Counted from the stretch's first letter, positions 1 through 9,934 are shown. The stretch: 64,000 nucleotides of DNA from Nitrospirota bacterium (GCA_035516965.1 DATIZR010000043.1:30576-94575), one strand, 5' to 3'. A program made the numbers and translations. Notes: generated by a model not told the origin, from the sequence alone.

Positions 1-93
1 CCATGCACCATTGAGATGACGGAGAGCGGAATGCAGGGGCAGCCCTTGTTGTGCTGCCCGGTTCGATTTTGGAATGCGTGGGCCTTATGCTGA
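1..93 (+). other. possible 3' end of an upstream reading frame
   Basis: Frame 1 is open from the window edge to a TGA at 91-93, which overlaps the ATG of the next gene. The visible 30 codons include a Cys-Cys pair but give no recognisable family. It could be the end of an upstream gene of the same operon or simply leader sequence. Confidence 0.2.
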
Positions 94-509
94 AAATAAA
101 TAAAAGCGACCTTCAGGTCATCGTGGAACACTGCCTTGCCGGCTACCCGAACGAAGCCTGCGGCATGTTGGGTGGCAGGAATGGAAGCGTGGAGAAGGTA
201 TATCCCATGAGGAACGCAAAGCCGGGTCCCGATTACTACGAAATGGACCCCGAGGAGCAGTTCCGCGTGATGAAGAACATCAGGGACAGCGGCCTCGAGA
301 TGATCGGCCTGTTCCATTCCCATCCAACCGGTCAGGCATATCCTTCCTCTGTTGATGTGGAGCAGGCCTACTGGCCCGGAACGCAGCTCCCGAACTACCC
401 CGACGCGATCTACGTCATTCTGTCCCTGATGGACCGCTCCAAACCGGTGGCACGGGGTTTTTCCATAGAAGAAGGCAAGGTAGCAGAAGTAACGGTGACG
501 GTGCTGTAA
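87..509 (+). CDS. JAMM/MPN-family metallopeptidase (sulfur-carrier processing)
   Basis: A 140-residue stand-alone JAMM peptidase of the M67 type. It has the complete zinc motif H77-x-H79-x7-S87-x2-D90 and an upstream acidic residue (E23 in PNEACG), so it should be active. In bacteria these enzymes trim the C-terminus of ubiquitin-like sulfur carriers to expose Gly-Gly (Mec, HcyD). The next gene is such a carrier with one residue after its GG, which fits exactly. The ATG at 87 begins the conserved part; a GTG at 51 would add 12 residues with no family resemblance. It acts in the cytoplasm, probably in thiocarboxylate-based Met/Cys synthesis. Confidence 0.85.
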   Translation: MLKINKSDLQVIVEHCLAGYPNEACGMLGGRNGSVEKVYPMRNAKPGPDYYEMDPEEQFRVMKNIRDSGLEMIGLFHSHPTGQAYPSSVDVEQAYWPGTQLPNYPDAIYVILSLMDRSKPVARGFSIEEGKVAEVTVTVL

Positions 510-576
510 CCGGGAGAACGTCATCGTCCTCGGAAAGGACGGTGACAGGAGTTTCATCATCCAGGAGGAGGAATGC

Positions 577-852
577 ATGGCTATTAAGGTTAGGATCCCG
601 ACGCCGTTGCAGAAGATCACGAACGGCAAGGCCGAAGTGGAATGCAGTGCGAAGAACATTGCGGAACTCGTGGACGCTCTCGAAAGGGACTACCCGGGAA
701 TGAAGGAGCGGCTGTCCGAGGGCGGAAAGATACGGCGGTTCATCAACATCTATGTGAATGAAGAGGACATCCGTTTTGTGAACAGGGAGGAGACCGCCCT
801 CAAGGACGGAGACGACATATCGATCGTACCGGCCATAGCGGGAGGGAAGTAA
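577..852 (+). CDS. ThiS/MoaD-like sulfur carrier protein
   Basis: A 91-residue beta-grasp protein with an excellent Shine-Dalgarno (AGGAGGAGG) before the ATG. It ends in Ala-Gly-Gly-Lys: the Gly-Gly needed for adenylation and thiocarboxylation is capped by one lysine. A capped carrier needs a protease, and the JAMM peptidase is the preceding gene. Carriers of this kind donate sulfide to O-acyl-homoserine (HcyS) or O-phosphoserine (CysO). The homoserine-pathway neighbours favour the HcyS-like role. No ThiF-like activating enzyme is visible, so it must lie upstream of the window or elsewhere. Confidence 0.85.
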   Translation: MAIKVRIPTPLQKITNGKAEVECSAKNIAELVDALERDYPGMKERLSEGGKIRRFINIYVNEEDIRFVNREETALKDGDDISIVPAIAGGK

Positions 853-956
853 CGACCGGCCTTCCTGGCGGGAAGCATCGAGGATTCGTGAGATCGCCGC
901 TTCTCTGCCTCATCCCATTCGCAAGTATTCGATTGCTGCCGGTCAAGGAGAAGAGG

Positions 957-1199
957 ATGGCTACAAAGAGAGTCAAATTGACATTTCCTCAGGACCTGAT
1001 CAAGGAGCCGGTGATCTTCACCATGGCCAGAAAATTCGACATCATGCCGAATATCAGGCGCGCCAAGGTAACCGAGTCGGTTGGTGAAGTGGTGCTGGAG
1101 CTTGAGGGCACGGAAAAGAAACTCGAGGAAGGGATTGCGTACCTGAAGGAGCGGGGCGTAGCTGTCGAAACCACGGAAGGGGACGTCCCAGGCGCGTGA
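957..1199 (+). CDS. NIL-domain protein
   Basis: An 80-residue protein that is essentially one NIL domain (an ACT-like fold also found at the C-terminus of the methionine ABC ATPase MetN). The ATG at 957 has a purine-rich site (AAGGAGAAGAGG) before it; an in-frame GTG at 888 gives an implausible extension. NIL domains are thought to bind methionine or act in sulfur amino acid metabolism. The position after the sulfur carrier and before aspartate-pathway enzymes suggests a ligand-sensing or sulfur-handling partner in homocysteine formation. No catalytic residues are evident. Confidence 0.8.
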   Translation: MATKRVKLTFPQDLIKEPVIFTMARKFDIMPNIRRAKVTESVGEVVLELEGTEKKLEEGIAYLKERGVAVETTEGDVPGA

Positions 1200-1313
1200 T
1201 GATTCCCTTTTTTTGCCAGGGTTCCGCGCCGGATACCACACCAGCGGTCGGAGCGGACGGAACTGCCCGGTCTGCGATGTATCGATGCTGGGCGTCAGGG
1301 CGATAGTTCTTCT

Positions 1314-2537
1314 ATGAAATATATTATTCTGCTTGGCGATGGAATGGCCGACCGGCCGCACGCGATGCTGGGGGGGAAAACCTGTCTGGAGGCGGCGAAG
1401 ACGCCCAATCTCGATCAGCTTGCGACGGCGGGCCAGGTGGGGATGGTCCACACGGTGCCTGAAGGATTCCCCCCGGGGAGCGATGTGGCAAACCTAACCG
1501 TCATGGGCTATGATCCCCGGAAGTACTATACCGGCCGTTCACCCCTGGAAGCGGCAAGCATCGGGGTTGAGTTGGCTCCCGATGATGTCGCCTTCCGCTG
1601 CAATCTGGTTACGCTCCGCATCACCGGCGGCATGACCGCCGGCGGCGGGCGCCGCGCCGTCATGGAGGATTTCAGCGCGGGCCACATCAGCAGCCAGGAG
1701 GCGCGCGTTCTGATCGAGGAGATCGACGGCAGGCTGGGCACGGACCGCATCCGTTTTTACCCGGGAGTGAGTTATCGTCATCTCATGGTCTGGAAGGGAG
1801 GCAATGACGGGACCGAGTGCACGCCTCCCCACGACATCCAGGACAAGGAAATTCAGGACTATCTGGCCCGCGGTGAGGGCAAGGAGACGATCAACGGGCT
1901 CATGGAGGCATCCGTGGACCTGCTCACGTCCCATCCCGTGAACAGGAAAAGGCTGGAGAACGGCAAACGTGCTGCGAACAGCATCTGGCTCTGGGGCCAG
2001 GGGCGAAGGCCGAGCATGCCGACCTTCCGGGAGAAGTATGGACTGGAAGGGGCGATGATCTCGGCGGTCGACCTTACCAAAGGGATCGGCATTTACGCGG
2101 GTTTTGAAGTGATCGATGTCCCCGGCGCAACGGGCTGGATCGATACGAACTATGTCGGCAAAGCAGAGCACGCGCTCTGGGCGCTCAAGGCCAGGGATAT
2201 CGTCTACGTCCACGTCGAGGCTCCCGATGAAGCGGGGCACACGGGCGACCTCAAGAACAAGATGAAGGCAATCGAGGACTTCGATGAATTCATCGTAGGA
2301 AACATCATGCACGGCATGAAGCAGTTTGACGAGTACCGGATCCTGGTTCTTCCGGACCATCCGACTCCGCTCGAGCTCAGGACCCATTCAAGCGAGCCGG
2401 TCCCCTTCGTTCTGTTCGACAACAGGCAGGAGCGAACCGGGGATCCGGTACACTACGACGAACGGATCGCGCTGCGGAAGGACGCGCTCGTCTTCAAAGA
2501 AGGGTACCAGCTGATGGATTATTTTTTGAAGAAATGA
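1314..2537 (+). CDS. alkaline-phosphatase-fold phosphoglycerate mutase-like protein, proposed homoserine kinase
   Basis: A 407-residue protein of the archaeal-type cofactor-independent phosphoglycerate mutase group. It has the N-terminal metal motif GDGMAD (D9, D13), the catalytic serine in GSDVAN (S56) and a C-terminal metal region with LPDH and THSS. Homologues in bacteria that have threonine synthase but no ThrB form a subfamily annotated as proposed homoserine kinase. The next gene here is aspartate kinase and then citramalate synthase, which supports threonine synthesis over glycolysis. There is no clear Shine-Dalgarno at the ATG, and the 114-bp leader contains GC-rich repeats. True glycolytic mutase activity remains an alternative. 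Confidence 0.8.
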   Translation: MKYIILLGDGMADRPHAMLGGKTCLEAAKTPNLDQLATAGQVGMVHTVPEGFPPGSDVANLTVMGYDPRKYYTGRSPLEAASIGVELAPDDVAFRCNLVTLRITGGMTAGGGRRAVMEDFSAGHISSQEARVLIEEIDGRLGTDRIRFYPGVSYRHLMVWKGGNDGTECTPPHDIQDKEIQDYLARGEGKETINGLMEASVDLLTSHPVNRKRLENGKRAANSIWLWGQGRRPSMPTFREKYGLEGAMISAVDLTKGIGIYAGFEVIDVPGATGWIDTNYVGKAEHALWALKARDIVYVHVEAPDEAGHTGDLKNKMKAIEDFDEFIVGNIMHGMKQFDEYRILVLPDHPTPLELRTHSSEPVPFVLFDNRQERTGDPVHYDERIALRKDALVFKEGYQLMDYFLKK

Positions 2538-2623
2538 AGCATAAATAAATTGAGCCGCGGAGGACAGATCGGTCTCAAAAAATATTCAGGGTTCAAAATT
2601 CCAAATTTCGATATTTATTTTAT

Positions 2624-2641
2624 TCTCTGTGCTCTCTGTGG
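2624..2641. repeat. short CTCTGTG interspersed repeat
   Basis: The gap before aspartate kinase contains tandem TCTCTGTG/CTCTCTGTGG. The same word and its complement occur at 46.38-46.57 kb. It is a solitary arm here, with no opposite arm, and looks like a remnant of the intergenic repeat family described in the findings. Confidence 0.5.
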
Positions 2642-2674
2642 CGACGATTATTACCAGAACAACGGAGGAGAAGG

Positions 2675-3892
2675 GTGCTCATAGTTCAGAAATACGGCGG
2701 TACGTCCGTTGGGAATCCCGAACGTATCAGGAACGTGGCGAGACGGGTTGTACGGACCAAAGAGGAGGGTCATGACGTCGTGGTGGTCGTATCTGCCATG
2801 AGCGGGGAAACGGACAAGCTTATCAACCTGGCCAACCAGGTGAGCGAGAATCCCGATCCCCGGGAAATGGACATGCTCGTATCCACAGGGGAGCGGGTCA
2901 CCATCGCGCTGCTCGCCATGGCGATCCAGTCTCTCGGGCACAAGGCGCAGTCCTTCACGGGCCGGCAGGCCGGGATCATCTCGGACAGCGTCCATACCCG
3001 GGCTCGCATTGAGAAAATCACCGGAGAACGGCTGCGGTGTGCCGTCAGGGAAGGCAAGATCGCCGTGGTTGCGGGCTTTCAGGGCATCACGGAAAAGGAT
3101 GATGTCAGCACGCTCGGCCGCGGGGGGTCGGACCTCTCTGCCGTGGCCGTTGCCGCGGCGCTGAAGGCAGACGTCTGCGATATCTACACCGACGTTGACG
3201 GCGTCTATACGACGGACCCCAACATGGTCCCGCAGGCGCGAAAGCTCGACAAGATATCCTATGACGAGATGCTCGAACTGGCGAGCCTCGGGGCCAAAGT
3301 GCTCCAGACCCGGTCCGTCGAGTTCGCGAAAAAATACAATGTACCGGTGCGGGTGCTCTCGAGCTTCAACGACAACCCGGGTACCCTGGTGACCAAGGAG
3401 GATGCAGATATGGAGAAGGTGGTCGTGTCCGGCGTGGCATATGACAAGAATCAGGTGAAGGTGACGGTCCAGGGTGTGCCGGACAAGCCGGGCGTTGCAG
3501 CGAATATCTTCAATACCATTTCGGACAACAACGTGGTGGTTGATATGATCATTCAGAACATCGGCGAGGGCGGCCTCACGGACATGTCATTCACGGTGCC
3601 GAGGACCGATGCCAAGAAGATTCTGGAGGTCATGAAGAAGGTCGTGGCCGAGATCGGCGCGAAAAATGTGAACATCAAGGAAGATATTGCCAAGATATCG
3701 ATCGTCGGCGTGGGCATGCGCTCTCACTCCGGTGTGGCGGCGAAGATGTTCTCGGCAATGGCCAAGGAAGGCATCAACATCATGATGATCAGCACGTCGG
3801 AGATCAAGATTTCCTGCGTGATCGATGCGAAGTATACGGAGCTTGCCGTCCGGGTGCTGCACGACGCTTTTGAGATGGACAAAGCTGCGTGA
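2675..3892 (+). CDS. lysC: aspartate kinase
   Basis: A 405-residue monofunctional aspartokinase that catalyses the first step from aspartate to lysine, threonine, methionine and isoleucine. The N-terminus has KYGGTSVG (K6-G13), the core has the phosphate-binding [12 protein letters not shown], and the last 140 residues contain two ACT domains ([11 protein letters not shown] and [10 protein letters not shown]) for allosteric feedback. The start is GTG at 2675, set by an AACGGAGGAG site 8 nt upstream. Length is typical of the alpha-type enzyme. It sits between the putative homoserine kinase and citramalate synthase. Confidence 0.97.
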   Translation: MLIVQKYGGTSVGNPERIRNVARRVVRTKEEGHDVVVVVSAMSGETDKLINLANQVSENPDPREMDMLVSTGERVTIALLAMAIQSLGHKAQSFTGRQAGIISDSVHTRARIEKITGERLRCAVREGKIAVVAGFQGITEKDDVSTLGRGGSDLSAVAVAAALKADVCDIYTDVDGVYTTDPNMVPQARKLDKISYDEMLELASLGAKVLQTRSVEFAKKYNVPVRVLSSFNDNPGTLVTKEDADMEKVVVSGVAYDKNQVKVTVQGVPDKPGVAANIFNTISDNNVVVDMIIQNIGEGGLTDMSFTVPRTDAKKILEVMKKVVAEIGAKNVNIKEDIAKISIVGVGMRSHSGVAAKMFSAMAKEGINIMMISTSEIKISCVIDAKYTELAVRVLHDAFEMDKAA

Positions 3893-3972
3893 TGATGCCG
3901 TGAGGAGCCAGGAGGGGACGCTCCTCCGAATGCCGGGGTTTGAACTTTACCCTCACTCTCTATCGGAATTCT

Positions 3973-5565
3973 ATGAAGCCCAAAGTGCAACTATACGACA
4001 CCACGCTCCGCGACGGTGCTCAGGCCGAGGATGTGAATTTTTCGGTCGAGGACAAGATCCGTGTTGCGCGCAAGCTCGACCAGTTCGGCGTCCACTATAT
4101 CGAGGGAGGCTGGCCTGGCTCGAACCCCCGCGACGTGGAGTTCTTCAAGGAGATGGGGCGTGTCAGGCTCAGGAAGGCGAAGCTCTCCGCGTTCGGGTCG
4201 ACCCGCCGCGCCCGGCTCAAGGCCGCCGCTGACCCCAGCATGCGCGCGCTGGTCTCCGCAGGTGCGCCGGTCGCAACGATCTTCGGCAAGACCTGGGACC
4301 TGCACGTTCTGAAAGCGCTCGGGACCAGTCTGAACGAGAACCTCGACATGATCGAGGACTCCGTAGCGTTCCTGAAGAAACACCTTGATGAGGTGGTCTA
4401 CGACGCCGAACACTTCTTCGACGGATATAAGGCAAACCCCGAGTATGCCGTCCAGACGCTACTCGCCGCGGAGGGAGCGGGCGCCGACTGCCTCGTCCTG
4501 TGCGACACGAACGGCGGTACGCTGCCCCACGAAGTCGAAGAGATCATCGCCCGGGTGAAAAGGACGATCGCGACGCCCTTCGGAATCCATGCGCACAACG
4601 ATGCCGAACTCGCCGTGGCGAACTCACTGACGGCGATACGGATGGGCGCGGTCCAGGTGCACGGCACGATGAACGGCTATGGTGAGCGGTGCGGAAACGC
4701 CAATCTCTGCTCCCTCATCCCGACGCTTAAACTGAAGCTCGGGATCGAATGCGTCCCGGACGCCAGCCTGTCCCGTTTGCGCGACGTGTCGCGTTATGTG
4801 GATGAGCTGGCGAACCTGCCGCATCGCAAGCGCCAGCCCTACGTCGGCGACAGCGCATTTGCCCACAAGGGCGGAGTGCACGTCGATGCCATGGCAAAGA
4901 GTTCGCTGACCTATGAACATATCAAGCCGGAGCTGGTGGGGAACCGGCGGCGCATCCTGGTCTCCGATATGGCGGGCAGGAGCAACATCCTTCAGAAGGC
5001 GGCGGAACTCGGCATCAGGCTTACCCGGGACAGCCCCGAGCTCGGAACGATCCTCAAAAAGGTCAAGGAACTCGAGAACGAGGGGTATGAATTCGAGGGT
5101 GCGGAAGGATCGCTCGAGCTCCTGATGCTGCGCGCGGGTCACAGCTATGAGTCCGTCTTCTCCATGTTCGATCGCATCGACTACCGCATCCTGACGGAGA
5201 AGCGCAAGGTCGATCCCAATGCGGTCAGCGAAGCGACCGTTACGGTGGAGGTGGGGGGCAATATCGAGCACACGGCCGCTTGGGGGAACGGGCCGGTGAA
5301 TGCACTGGACAAGGCGCTTCGCAAGGTGCTGCCGAAGTACTTCCCGGGCAAGGGACTGGAGAGCGTACGGCTCATCGACTACAAGGTGCGCGTCCTGACC
5401 GCCGCCGCGGGGACGGCCGCGCGGGTCCGCGTCCTGATCGAATCCGGAGACGGCAGGAACAAGTGGGGCACCGTCGGCGTATCGGAGAACGTGATCGAGG
5501 CGAGCTGGCAGGCGCTCGTGGACAGCATTGAATTCAAACTGCTCCGGGCGAAGAAAAAGCCGTGA
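3973..5565 (+). CDS. cimA: (R)-citramalate synthase
   Basis: A 530-residue member of the HMGL/isopropylmalate synthase family. It condenses pyruvate with acetyl-CoA to citramalate, opening the threonine-independent route to isoleucine. The TIM-barrel start has TTLRDGAQ (R13, D14) and the metal ligands are in GIHAHND; the C-terminal ~130 residues form the LeuA-type dimerisation/regulatory domain. The DGAQAEDV variant and the length are typical of CimA rather than LeuA or homocitrate synthase. The ATG at 3973 is preferred over an in-frame TTG at 3940. It follows lysC by 80 bp in the same operon. Confidence 0.93.
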   Translation: MKPKVQLYDTTLRDGAQAEDVNFSVEDKIRVARKLDQFGVHYIEGGWPGSNPRDVEFFKEMGRVRLRKAKLSAFGSTRRARLKAAADPSMRALVSAGAPVATIFGKTWDLHVLKALGTSLNENLDMIEDSVAFLKKHLDEVVYDAEHFFDGYKANPEYAVQTLLAAEGAGADCLVLCDTNGGTLPHEVEEIIARVKRTIATPFGIHAHNDAELAVANSLTAIRMGAVQVHGTMNGYGERCGNANLCSLIPTLKLKLGIECVPDASLSRLRDVSRYVDELANLPHRKRQPYVGDSAFAHKGGVHVDAMAKSSLTYEHIKPELVGNRRRILVSDMAGRSNILQKAAELGIRLTRDSPELGTILKKVKELENEGYEFEGAEGSLELLMLRAGHSYESVFSMFDRIDYRILTEKRKVDPNAVSEATVTVEVGGNIEHTAAWGNGPVNALDKALRKVLPKYFPGKGLESVRLIDYKVRVLTAAAGTAARVRVLIESGDGRNKWGTVGVSENVIEASWQALVDSIEFKLLRAKKKP

Positions 5566-5658
5566 GCCGGAGCCGGGCTGAAAGGGCAGAGATCCGGCGA
5601 AGGGCTTCCCCTCCCGGATCCAGACGGTCCCGTCCCTGATGTCAGTCGAGGTTATCAG

Positions 5659-6084
5659 ATGATCGAAGAAGAAGGCATCGTAGCGGAAATTTACGGAGAT
5701 ATGGCCAAAGTGGCGATCCTGAAAAAAAGCGCCTGCGAACAGTGCGCCGCTTCCGGTGTCTGTCATCCGGGCGATGAGGAGCTGATGGAGGCCGCGAACC
5801 CGCTCGGGGCACGGAAGGGCCAGAAGGTCAAAGTCGTCATCGCGCCCCAGATCTATCTCAAGGCCTCGATCATCCTGTACGGTATTCCGATGGCCGCATT
5901 CATCACGGGGGCCATCCTGGCGAAGAAGACGGCGATCGCGTACGGAGCTGCAGACTCGGACCTGTGGGCTTTTCTCGCCGGGACCGCCTGTCTCGTGGTA
6001 TCTTTCATGTTCATCCGGGGCTATAATAAGAAGGTGGAAAAAACACAGAAATACAAACCCGTGATCGGCGAGATCCTTTCCTGA
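5659..6084 (+). CDS. RseC/MucC-type SoxR-reducing family membrane protein
   Basis: A 141-residue protein. An N-terminal domain with a cysteine cluster (C26, C29, C35) is followed by two membrane helices at about residues 72-92 and 104-121 and a basic tail. This is the RseC/MucC architecture. Such proteins sit in the inner membrane next to Rnf-type or redox systems in other bacteria, or modulate sigma-E. There is no rnf or rpoE nearby here, so the specific role is open. Confidence 0.8.
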   Translation: MIEEEGIVAEIYGDMAKVAILKKSACEQCAASGVCHPGDEELMEAANPLGARKGQKVKVVIAPQIYLKASIILYGIPMAAFITGAILAKKTAIAYGAADSDLWAFLAGTACLVVSFMFIRGYNKKVEKTQKYKPVIGEILS

Positions 6085-6111
6085 GCTGAGGCACAAAGGG
6101 CGAGAAAGACT

Positions 6112-6378
6112 ATGAGACTGATCAAAACTCCAGATGAAGCAAGACGGTTGGCACGGACGATCCTGTCCGATATCCTGCTGTACAACCAGGCCAAGGTCAA
6201 GGAGGGGATCGAAAAAGACAGCCTCTTCGACGTGTTGACCGACGAACTGGCGGAGGGGAAGAAGTATTATGAGAGCATGGTGGATGAAGGCATCCGTAGT
6301 GGTACGAATTATTTCAACGAAGCCGTCGTCGACGTACTGCTGAAACAGGGAGGCAAGATAAAATCCGAGATCTGGTAG
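6112..6378 (+). CDS. small conserved-looking helical protein of unknown function
   Basis: An 88-residue, charged, alpha-helical, cytoplasmic protein with no cysteine or membrane segment. It starts 27 bp after the RseC-like gene and is followed within 45 bp by the EF-G paralogue, so it is probably cotranscribed with both. I do not recognise a family. Codon use matches its neighbours and an upstream AAGGGCGAGAAAG gives a weak ribosome site. Confidence 0.7.
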   Translation: MRLIKTPDEARRLARTILSDILLYNQAKVKEGIEKDSLFDVLTDELAEGKKYYESMVDEGIRSGTNYFNEAVVDVLLKQGGKIKSEIW

Positions 6379-6421
6379 CATGAATGCATAAGAGCATATT
6401 ATCGTCCGAAAGGAGTGTCGT

Positions 6422-8539
6422 ATGAAAAGCGCAGACATCAAGGACATCCGCAACATTGCCATTCTCTCGCACGGGGCGGCAGGCAAGACCTCGCTTGCCG
6501 ACGCCATGGTCTTCGCCGGAGGCGCCGTTGAGCTCCTGGGAAGCGTGGATAATGACACCTCGGTCTTCATGCACGAACCCGAAGAGATCGCGAGGAAGAT
6601 CACCATCACCTCCGCCCTCGGCTACGTCGACTGGAAGGGCGTCAGGCTCAATATCATCGATACTCCCGGATACATCAATTTCCTGGAAGAGACCAAGGGA
6701 ACCCTCCGCGCTGTTGACGGCGCCGTGCTCATCATCTCGGCCATTTCCGGTGTGAAAGCAGAGACCGAAAAGATCTACCGTTTTGCCTGCGATTACGAGA
6801 TCCCCCGCATTGCCTTCGTCAGCAAACTCGACAAGGAACGCGCCGACTTTTTCCGGGCCATCGGCGACATGGAGAAGTACTTCTGCAAGAATGCCGTTGT
6901 TCTCCAGCTGCCCATCGGCCTGGAGGACAAATTCTCCGGCGTTGTTGATCTGATCACGATGAAAGCGAGGATGTTCGCCCACGACGGAAGCGGCAAGATC
7001 GAGGAAAAGGACGTCCCTGCGGACATGAAGGAGCAGGCTGCCGCATACCGGAAAAAGATGGTGGAGCAGATCGCCGAGACCGAGGACAGCCTCCTTGAAA
7101 AGTATCTGGACAAGGGTGATCTTTCCCAGGAGGATCTTATCGCAGGCCTCAAACACGGCACGACCGGGGGGGGGCTCCTGCCCGTTCTGTGCGGCTCTCC
7201 GGTCAGGAACATGGGGATCGAGCCGCTCCTGGACATGATCATCACGTGCCTGCCGTCGCCCGCCGAGCACGCGAGGATCGTCCAAATCAAGGGGACCGAA
7301 ACGAAATCGGGAGCCGAGATCACTCTCAAGCCCGCGGCCGAAGAGCATCTGGCCGCCATGGTGTTCAAGACCATCAACGATCCCTTTGCAGGAAAACTGT
7401 CTCTCGTCCGCGTGTATGCCGGCACCCTGAAGGCTGACTCCGCGGTTTTTAATTCAACAAAACAGATGAAAGAAAAAATAGGCACCCTGTTCCATATCCA
7501 GGGGAAGAAGCAGGTGTCCGCCCCGGCCCTGACCGCGGGTCAGATCGGAGCCGTCGCTAAGCTGAAGGAAACCGTGACGGGTGATACGCTCTGCTCGGAG
7601 CAGCATCCCATCGTCCTGAACTTCGCAAAGTTCGCCGACCCGGTCATGTCCTACGCAATCGCGCCCAAGACGCGGGGCGATGACGACAAGGTGAGCACCG
7701 GCATTCACAAGCTCCTGGAGGAGGACCCGACGCTCCGGTTCACCTATGACGAACAGACCAAGGAAATGGTGCTGTCGGGCATGGGACAGGTCCACCTGGA
7801 AGTCACCCTGGAGAAGCTCAAGCGGAAGTTCGGGGCGGACGTAACGATGAAGACCCCCAAGGTGCCCTATAAGGAGACCATCCGCGCGAAGGCCGAGGCA
7901 CAGGGGAAATACAAGAAACAGACCGGCGGCCACGGCCAGTACGGCGACGCATGGATCAAGATCGAGCCGCTTCCGCGGGGGAGTGGATTCGAATTCGTCG
8001 ACAAGGTCGTGGGCGGCGTGATCCCTCGCCAGTATATCCCGGCCGTGGAAAAGGGCGTGGCCGAGGCCATGCACGAGGGTACCCTCGCCGGCTATCCCGT
8101 TGTGGACATCCGGGTTACGGTTTTCGACGGGTCGTATCATTCGGTCGACTCTTCGGAAATGGCCTTCAAGGTAGCGGGTTCCATGGGTTTCAAGAAAGCC
8201 GTGGAGTCCGCCAAGCCCGTTCTGCTCGAACCGATCATGAGCGTCGAGGTGATCTCGCCGGACGACACCCTGGGAGCCGTGATCGGCGACCTGAATTCCC
8301 GGCGCGGCAAAGTGCAGGGAGTCGTTCCCCAGGCGAACGGGCAGGCCATCAAGGCGCTGGTTCCCATGTCGGAGATGCTCTCCTATGCCCCGTCGCTCAA
8401 CTCGCTCACGAGCGGCAGGGGGATGTATACCATGGAATTCTCCGGGTACGAGGACGTACCGAGCCACCTGTCTCAGAAGATCATGCAGGAGCGGTCCGCC
8501 CAGTTGCACGGCGGTAACCACAACCAGAAGGAAAAATAA
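6422..8539 (+). CDS. elongation factor G-like GTPase (EF-G paralogue)
   Basis: A 705-residue translational GTPase with all EF-G domains. The P-loop is SHGAAGKT (residues 16-23), G3 is DTPG (80-83), and the C-terminal half contains the EF-G IV/V segments (GGHGQYGD, GSYHSVDSSEMAFK). The G4 motif is SKLD (134-137) in place of NKMD, as seen in the EF-G2/FusA2-like paralogues rather than the housekeeping factor. It lacks the usual str-operon neighbours (rpsL, rpsG, tuf), so it is a secondary factor, possibly for stress or ribosome rescue. A strong AAAGGAG site precedes the ATG. Confidence 0.9.
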   Translation: MKSADIKDIRNIAILSHGAAGKTSLADAMVFAGGAVELLGSVDNDTSVFMHEPEEIARKITITSALGYVDWKGVRLNIIDTPGYINFLEETKGTLRAVDGAVLIISAISGVKAETEKIYRFACDYEIPRIAFVSKLDKERADFFRAIGDMEKYFCKNAVVLQLPIGLEDKFSGVVDLITMKARMFAHDGSGKIEEKDVPADMKEQAAAYRKKMVEQIAETEDSLLEKYLDKGDLSQEDLIAGLKHGTTGGGLLPVLCGSPVRNMGIEPLLDMIITCLPSPAEHARIVQIKGTETKSGAEITLKPAAEEHLAAMVFKTINDPFAGKLSLVRVYAGTLKADSAVFNSTKQMKEKIGTLFHIQGKKQVSAPALTAGQIGAVAKLKETVTGDTLCSEQHPIVLNFAKFADPVMSYAIAPKTRGDDDKVSTGIHKLLEEDPTLRFTYDEQTKEMVLSGMGQVHLEVTLEKLKRKFGADVTMKTPKVPYKETIRAKAEAQGKYKKQTGGHGQYGDAWIKIEPLPRGSGFEFVDKVVGGVIPRQYIPAVEKGVAEAMHEGTLAGYPVVDIRVTVFDGSYHSVDSSEMAFKVAGSMGFKKAVESAKPVLLEPIMSVEVISPDDTLGAVIGDLNSRRGKVQGVVPQANGQAIKALVPMSEMLSYAPSLNSLTSGRGMYTMEFSGYEDVPSHLSQKIMQERSAQLHGGNHNQKEK

Positions 8540-8677
8540 TATTCCCGGCATGGAACGAAACAATGCCGTGAGCCGTCAAGCGAAGACATCGACGGGTTGA
8601 GACGAATTACCGTGGAGGGAGTTCCTGCGGTGACGATGAGTGCACCGACGACTACCTCTTCTCATTAAGGAACCTCC

Positions 8678-9934
8678 ATGTACAGAAAAGACACGCTTTC
8701 CAACGGCATCCGGGTCGTTTCCGAGACCCTTCCCAAGTCCCGGTCCGTCTCCATCGGTGTCTGGGTCAAGGTCGGCTCCCGGCATGAGCCCCCGGAACTG
8801 GGCGGCATCTCCCACTTCATCGAGCACCTGTTTTTCAAGGGAACAGAGAAGAGGACCGCCAAGGACATCGCCATCGAGATGGACTCCATAGGCGGCGAGA
8901 TGAACGCGTTCACGTCGCAGGAGACGACAACGTACTACGTCAAGGTCGTCGATGAACACCTGCCCATCGCGATCGATCTTCTCTCCGACATCCTCCTCGG
9001 CTCCCGGTTCGATCCTGTTGAAATGGACAAGGAACGCAAGGTCATCCTTGAGGAGATCAAGAGCGTTGAGGACACGCCCGATGACTACATCCACGAACTG
9101 TTCACGGCGACCGTCTGGCCCAGCAATTCCCTGGGCAGGCCCATCCTGGGCACGCGGGAGACCATCAAGGGGCTCAAGCATGCGGATATCCTGTCCTACA
9201 TCAACGACTACTACTGCCCGAAGGAGATCGTGATCTCCGTTGCGGGGAATTTCGAGCACGCCCGGCTTGTTGATCTCCTGGAACAGAGCTTCGGAAAACT
9301 GTCGCGCACGGGGATCCCCAAGAAAGAGGCCACCCCGGCCTTTACCCGGGATGTGTCGGTCAAGAAGAAACAGCTTGAACAGGTGCAGCTCTGCATTGGC
9401 AGCAAGGGCCTGAACTATGCTCATGAGAACCGCTTCGTGGCATCGGCGCTCAATACCGTTCTCGGGAACAGCATGAGCTCCCGTCTTTTCCAGGAGATAC
9501 GGGAGCAGAACGCGCTTGCCTATTCCATCTATTCCTACGTTACCGCGTACCGGGACACCGGTCTCATCACGATCTATGCCGGCACAGACCCGTCGAATGC
9601 GCTCGAAGTGGTGAGACTCGTGCTGAAGGAGATCAGGAATATCCAGGAAGAAGGCATCACACCGGCGGAGGAGATGCGGGTAAGGAACCAGATCAAGGGG
9701 AGTCTTGTCCTCTCCCTCGAGAGCAGCAACAGCCATATGAGCAGGCTTGCACGCCAGGAGATCTATTTCGGCAAGTACCTTTCCATGGACGATATCATCA
9801 AGGGCGTGGAAAAGGTTACCCGCGAGCAGGTGCAACACCTTGCGCAGCACCTCTTTACGAAGGAGAACATCTCGCTTACCATCCTCGGCCCCTTGAACAA
9901 GTCCGATGTTCCGGATTCGGTCCTGGAGATTTAG
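8678..9934 (+). CDS. M16 family zinc peptidase (cytoplasmic)
   Basis: A 418-residue pitrilysin-family protein with the inverted zinc motif HFIEH (H46, E49, H50) and the distal glutamate in the EEIKSVEDTPDD region. There is no signal peptide. Single-subunit bacterial M16 proteins resemble mitochondrial processing peptidase beta and usually cleave small peptides in the cytoplasm. It lies just upstream of dut, as in many bacteria where an M16 gene follows pnp. The start ATG has an AAGGA site. Confidence 0.93.
   Translation: MYRKDTLSNGIRVVSETLPKSRSVSIGVWVKVGSRHEPPELGGISHFIEHLFFKGTEKRTAKDIAIEMDSIGGEMNAFTSQETTTYYVKVVDEHLPIAIDLLSDILLGSRFDPVEMDKERKVILEEIKSVEDTPDDYIHELFTATVWPSNSLGRPILGTRETIKGLKHADILSYINDYYCPKEIVISVAGNFEHARLVDLLEQSFGKLSRTGIPKKEATPAFTRDVSVKKKQLEQVQLCIGSKGLNYAHENRFVASALNTVLGNSMSSRLFQEIREQNALAYSIYSYVTAYRDTGLITIYAGTDPSNALEVVRLVLKEIRNIQEEGITPAEEMRVRNQIKGSLVLSLESSNSHMSRLARQEIYFGKYLSMDDIIKGVEKVTREQVQHLAQHLFTKENISLTILGPLNKSDVPDSVLEI

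Noticed and set aside
4624..6609. long open frame on the - strand across cimA, the RseC-like gene and the EF-G paralogue
   Set aside because: It is a shadow of GC-rich coding DNA; the + strand genes explain it fully.
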